Of a DNA stretch of 6,233 bases, positions 5,072-6,233 are shown in pieces; within the stretch, counting starts at the first letter, position 1; each line of letters opens with the position of its first letter. Source of the stretch: Bordetella parapertussis (lineage in GTDB: Bacteria; Pseudomonadota; Gammaproteobacteria; Burkholderiales; Burkholderiaceae_B). The notes under the pieces were generated by a model. It ran no database searches, was not told the origin of the DNA, and saw nothing but the letters and a program-made list of their open reading frames with translations. The stretch spans positions 1-6,233 of the forward strand of contig CAMBPA010000088.1 of the NCBI GenBank assembly GCA_945869355.1, given 5' to 3'. The position numbers and the translations under genes were made by a program.

Positions 5072-6233
5072 ATGATTATTAAGTCACTGCTCGATACGGA
5101 TCTCTACAAGTTCACCATGATGCAGGTGGTGTTGCATCATTTCCCTGCTGCGCAGACCGAATATCGTTATAAGTGTCGCAACCAGGGTGTGGATCTCAGG
5201 CCTTATATGGATGAGATACGCGCCGAGATCCATAGCCTGTGCCAGTTACGCTTTTCTGAGGCTGAGCTTGCCTATTTGGGCAGCCTGCGCTTCATTAAGA
5301 GCGATTTCATCGACTTCCTCGGGCTGTTTCATTTGCCAGAAAAATGTATCACGGTCTCTGAGGGCGAGAGTCCTGGCGAAATCGCGATTTCCGTCAAGGG
5401 TTCCTGGCTGCACACCATATTGTTTGAAATCCCCGTGCTGGCGATCGTCAATGAGGTGTACTTTCGGCGAACCTGTCAGGAGCCAAATTGGGCGGAGGGG
5501 CGTGCCCGCTTGCAAAACAAGATGAAGTTGGTGCTCGAGGCGAACGACTTGAGCGAGTTTCGGGTGGCCGAGTACGGGACGCGGCGCAGGTTTTCGCAAG
5601 TCTGGCACGAGGAAGTATTGACCACCATGAAGGCGCAGATGGGAGAGCATTTCGCCGGAACCAGTAACGTGTGGCTGGCGATGCGTCATGGTGTGCTGCC
5701 CTTAGGCACGATGGCGCACGAGTATCTGCAGGCGTGTCAGGCGCTCGGTCCGCGCTTGCGTGATTCGCAGGTGTATGCCTTTGAGATGTGGGCAAAAGAG
5801 TACCGAGGGGATTTGGGTATCGCGCTCTCAGATGTGTATGGCATGAATGCCTTTTTGCGCGATTTCGATATGTACTTCTGCAAGTTGTTTGATGGCGCGC
5901 GCCACGATTCGGGGGATCCCTTCGAGTGGGGAGAACGCATGATTGCGCACTACGAGGCGAATCGCGTGGATCCGCGCGCCAAGACCCTGATTTTTTCGGA
6001 TGCGTTAACATTTCCACTTGCGATTGAGCTGACCCGCAGGTTTGCCGGGCGTTGTAGAACAGCCTTCGGCATCGGGACCAATCTCACCAACGATTTAGGG
6101 TACGAACCCCTACAAGTCGTGATGAAAATGATCCGCTGCAACGGCCAGCCTGTCGCCAAAGTGTCTGATGCGCCTGAAAAAACCATGTGCGACGACAAGG
6201 CCTATCTGACGTCTTTGCGTCAGGTGTTTGAGT
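5072..6233 (+). CDS. pncB: Nicotinate phosphoribosyltransferase (3' end beyond window)
   Basis: This enzyme makes nicotinate mononucleotide from nicotinate and PRPP with ATP, the entry step of the Preiss-Handler NAD salvage pathway. The frame is open for 387 codons to the right edge. E. coli PncB has 400 residues, so only about the last 10-15 are missing. It starts [18 protein letters not shown], the classic family N-terminus. Other conserved blocks are EYGTRRRFS (167-175), GTMAHEY with H216 (equivalent to the histidine phosphorylated during catalysis in enteric PncB), RHDSGDP (277-283) and [10 protein letters not shown] (332-341), followed by [10 protein letters not shown] and a conserved KT near the C-terminus. 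A ribosome site AGG (5062-5064) precedes the ATG at 5072. It is the only plus-strand gene, divergent from fdxA. Several long frames on the opposite strand here are shadows. Confidence 0.97.
   Translation, partial: MIIKSLLDTDLYKFTMMQVVLHHFPAAQTEYRYKCRNQGVDLRPYMDEIRAEIHSLCQLRFSEAELAYLGSLRFIKSDFIDFLGLFHLPEKCITVSEGESPGEIAISVKGSWLHTILFEIPVLAIVNEVYFRRTCQEPNWAEGRARLQNKMKLVLEANDLSEFRVAEYGTRRRFSQVWHEEVLTTMKAQMGEHFAGTSNVWLAMRHGVLPLGTMAHEYLQACQALGPRLRDSQVYAFEMWAKEYRGDLGIALSDVYGMNAFLRDFDMYFCKLFDGARHDSGDPFEWGERMIAHYEANRVDPRAKTLIFSDALTFPLAIELTRRFAGRCRTAFGIGTNLTNDLGYEPLQVVMKMIRCNGQPVAKVSDAPEKTMCDDKAYLTSLRQVFE

Noticed and set aside
5448..6017. 189-codon minus-strand open frame opposite pncB
   Set aside because: It is a shadow of pncB, with a low-complexity Arg/Pro/Ser/His-rich product. 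The plus-strand frame has all PncB motifs.
1..6233. tRNA, rRNA, CRISPR array, insertion sequence or attachment site
   Set aside because: No cloverleaf, ribosomal core sequence, spaced direct repeats, transposase or terminal inverted repeats were seen; the window is filled by recognisable genes.

Overview
The window looks like a chromosomal housekeeping and metabolic segment of a betaproteobacterium, most likely order Burkholderiales and possibly Alcaligenaceae-like. This is inferred from the gene types and their arrangement: intracellular PHB depolymerase, a membrane-anchor-free RnfB next to nth, a liv-type ATPase pair of the 'LPYGRKR' type, and fdxA-fpr opposite pncB. GC content is middling by eye. 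I see no mobile element, RNA gene or CRISPR array. Protein-coding sequence fills almost all of it.

Layout. On the minus strand, from high to low coordinates: a 7Fe ferredoxin (fdxA, 4583-4906) whose end overlaps a ferredoxin-NADP+ reductase (fpr, 3772-4620); a 198-base gap (3574-3771) rich in inverted repeats; then a tight run of an intracellular polyhydroxyalkanoate depolymerase (phaZ, 2347-3573), a short soluble RnfB-type iron-sulfur protein (1755-2339) and endonuclease III (nth, 1123-1758); a 77-base gap with a plausible promoter; and two ATP-binding subunits of a branched-chain amino-acid type (HAAT family) ABC importer, livG (260-1045) and the start of livF (1-263, running off the left edge). 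The only plus-strand gene is nicotinate phosphoribosyltransferase (pncB, from 5072), which diverges from fdxA and runs off the right edge close to its expected end.

How the genes fit together. FdxA and Fpr form a natural NADPH/ferredoxin redox pair. PhaZ mobilises stored polyhydroxybutyrate. RnfB and Nth both carry iron-sulfur clusters and their reading frames overlap by the four bases ATGA, so they are probably translationally coupled. PncB recycles nicotinate into NAD(P), the cofactor pool used by Fpr. LivG and LivF are also coupled by ATGA and energise uptake of an amino acid or a related amide-type solute.

The most notable points are these. LivF has arginine in place of the Walker A lysine, and its partner LivG has a degenerate ABC signature (LPYGR). 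In the usual head-to-tail dimer these two motifs form the same ATP site, which suggests an asymmetric importer with one altered site. A cluster of TTGCTG/CAGCAA half-sites and nested palindromes lies upstream of phaZ and may be an operator region for PHB-responsive control. RnfB is an orphan here, lacks a membrane anchor and is fused by overlap to nth. I did not find an obviously new multi-gene system; most of the window is ordinary.
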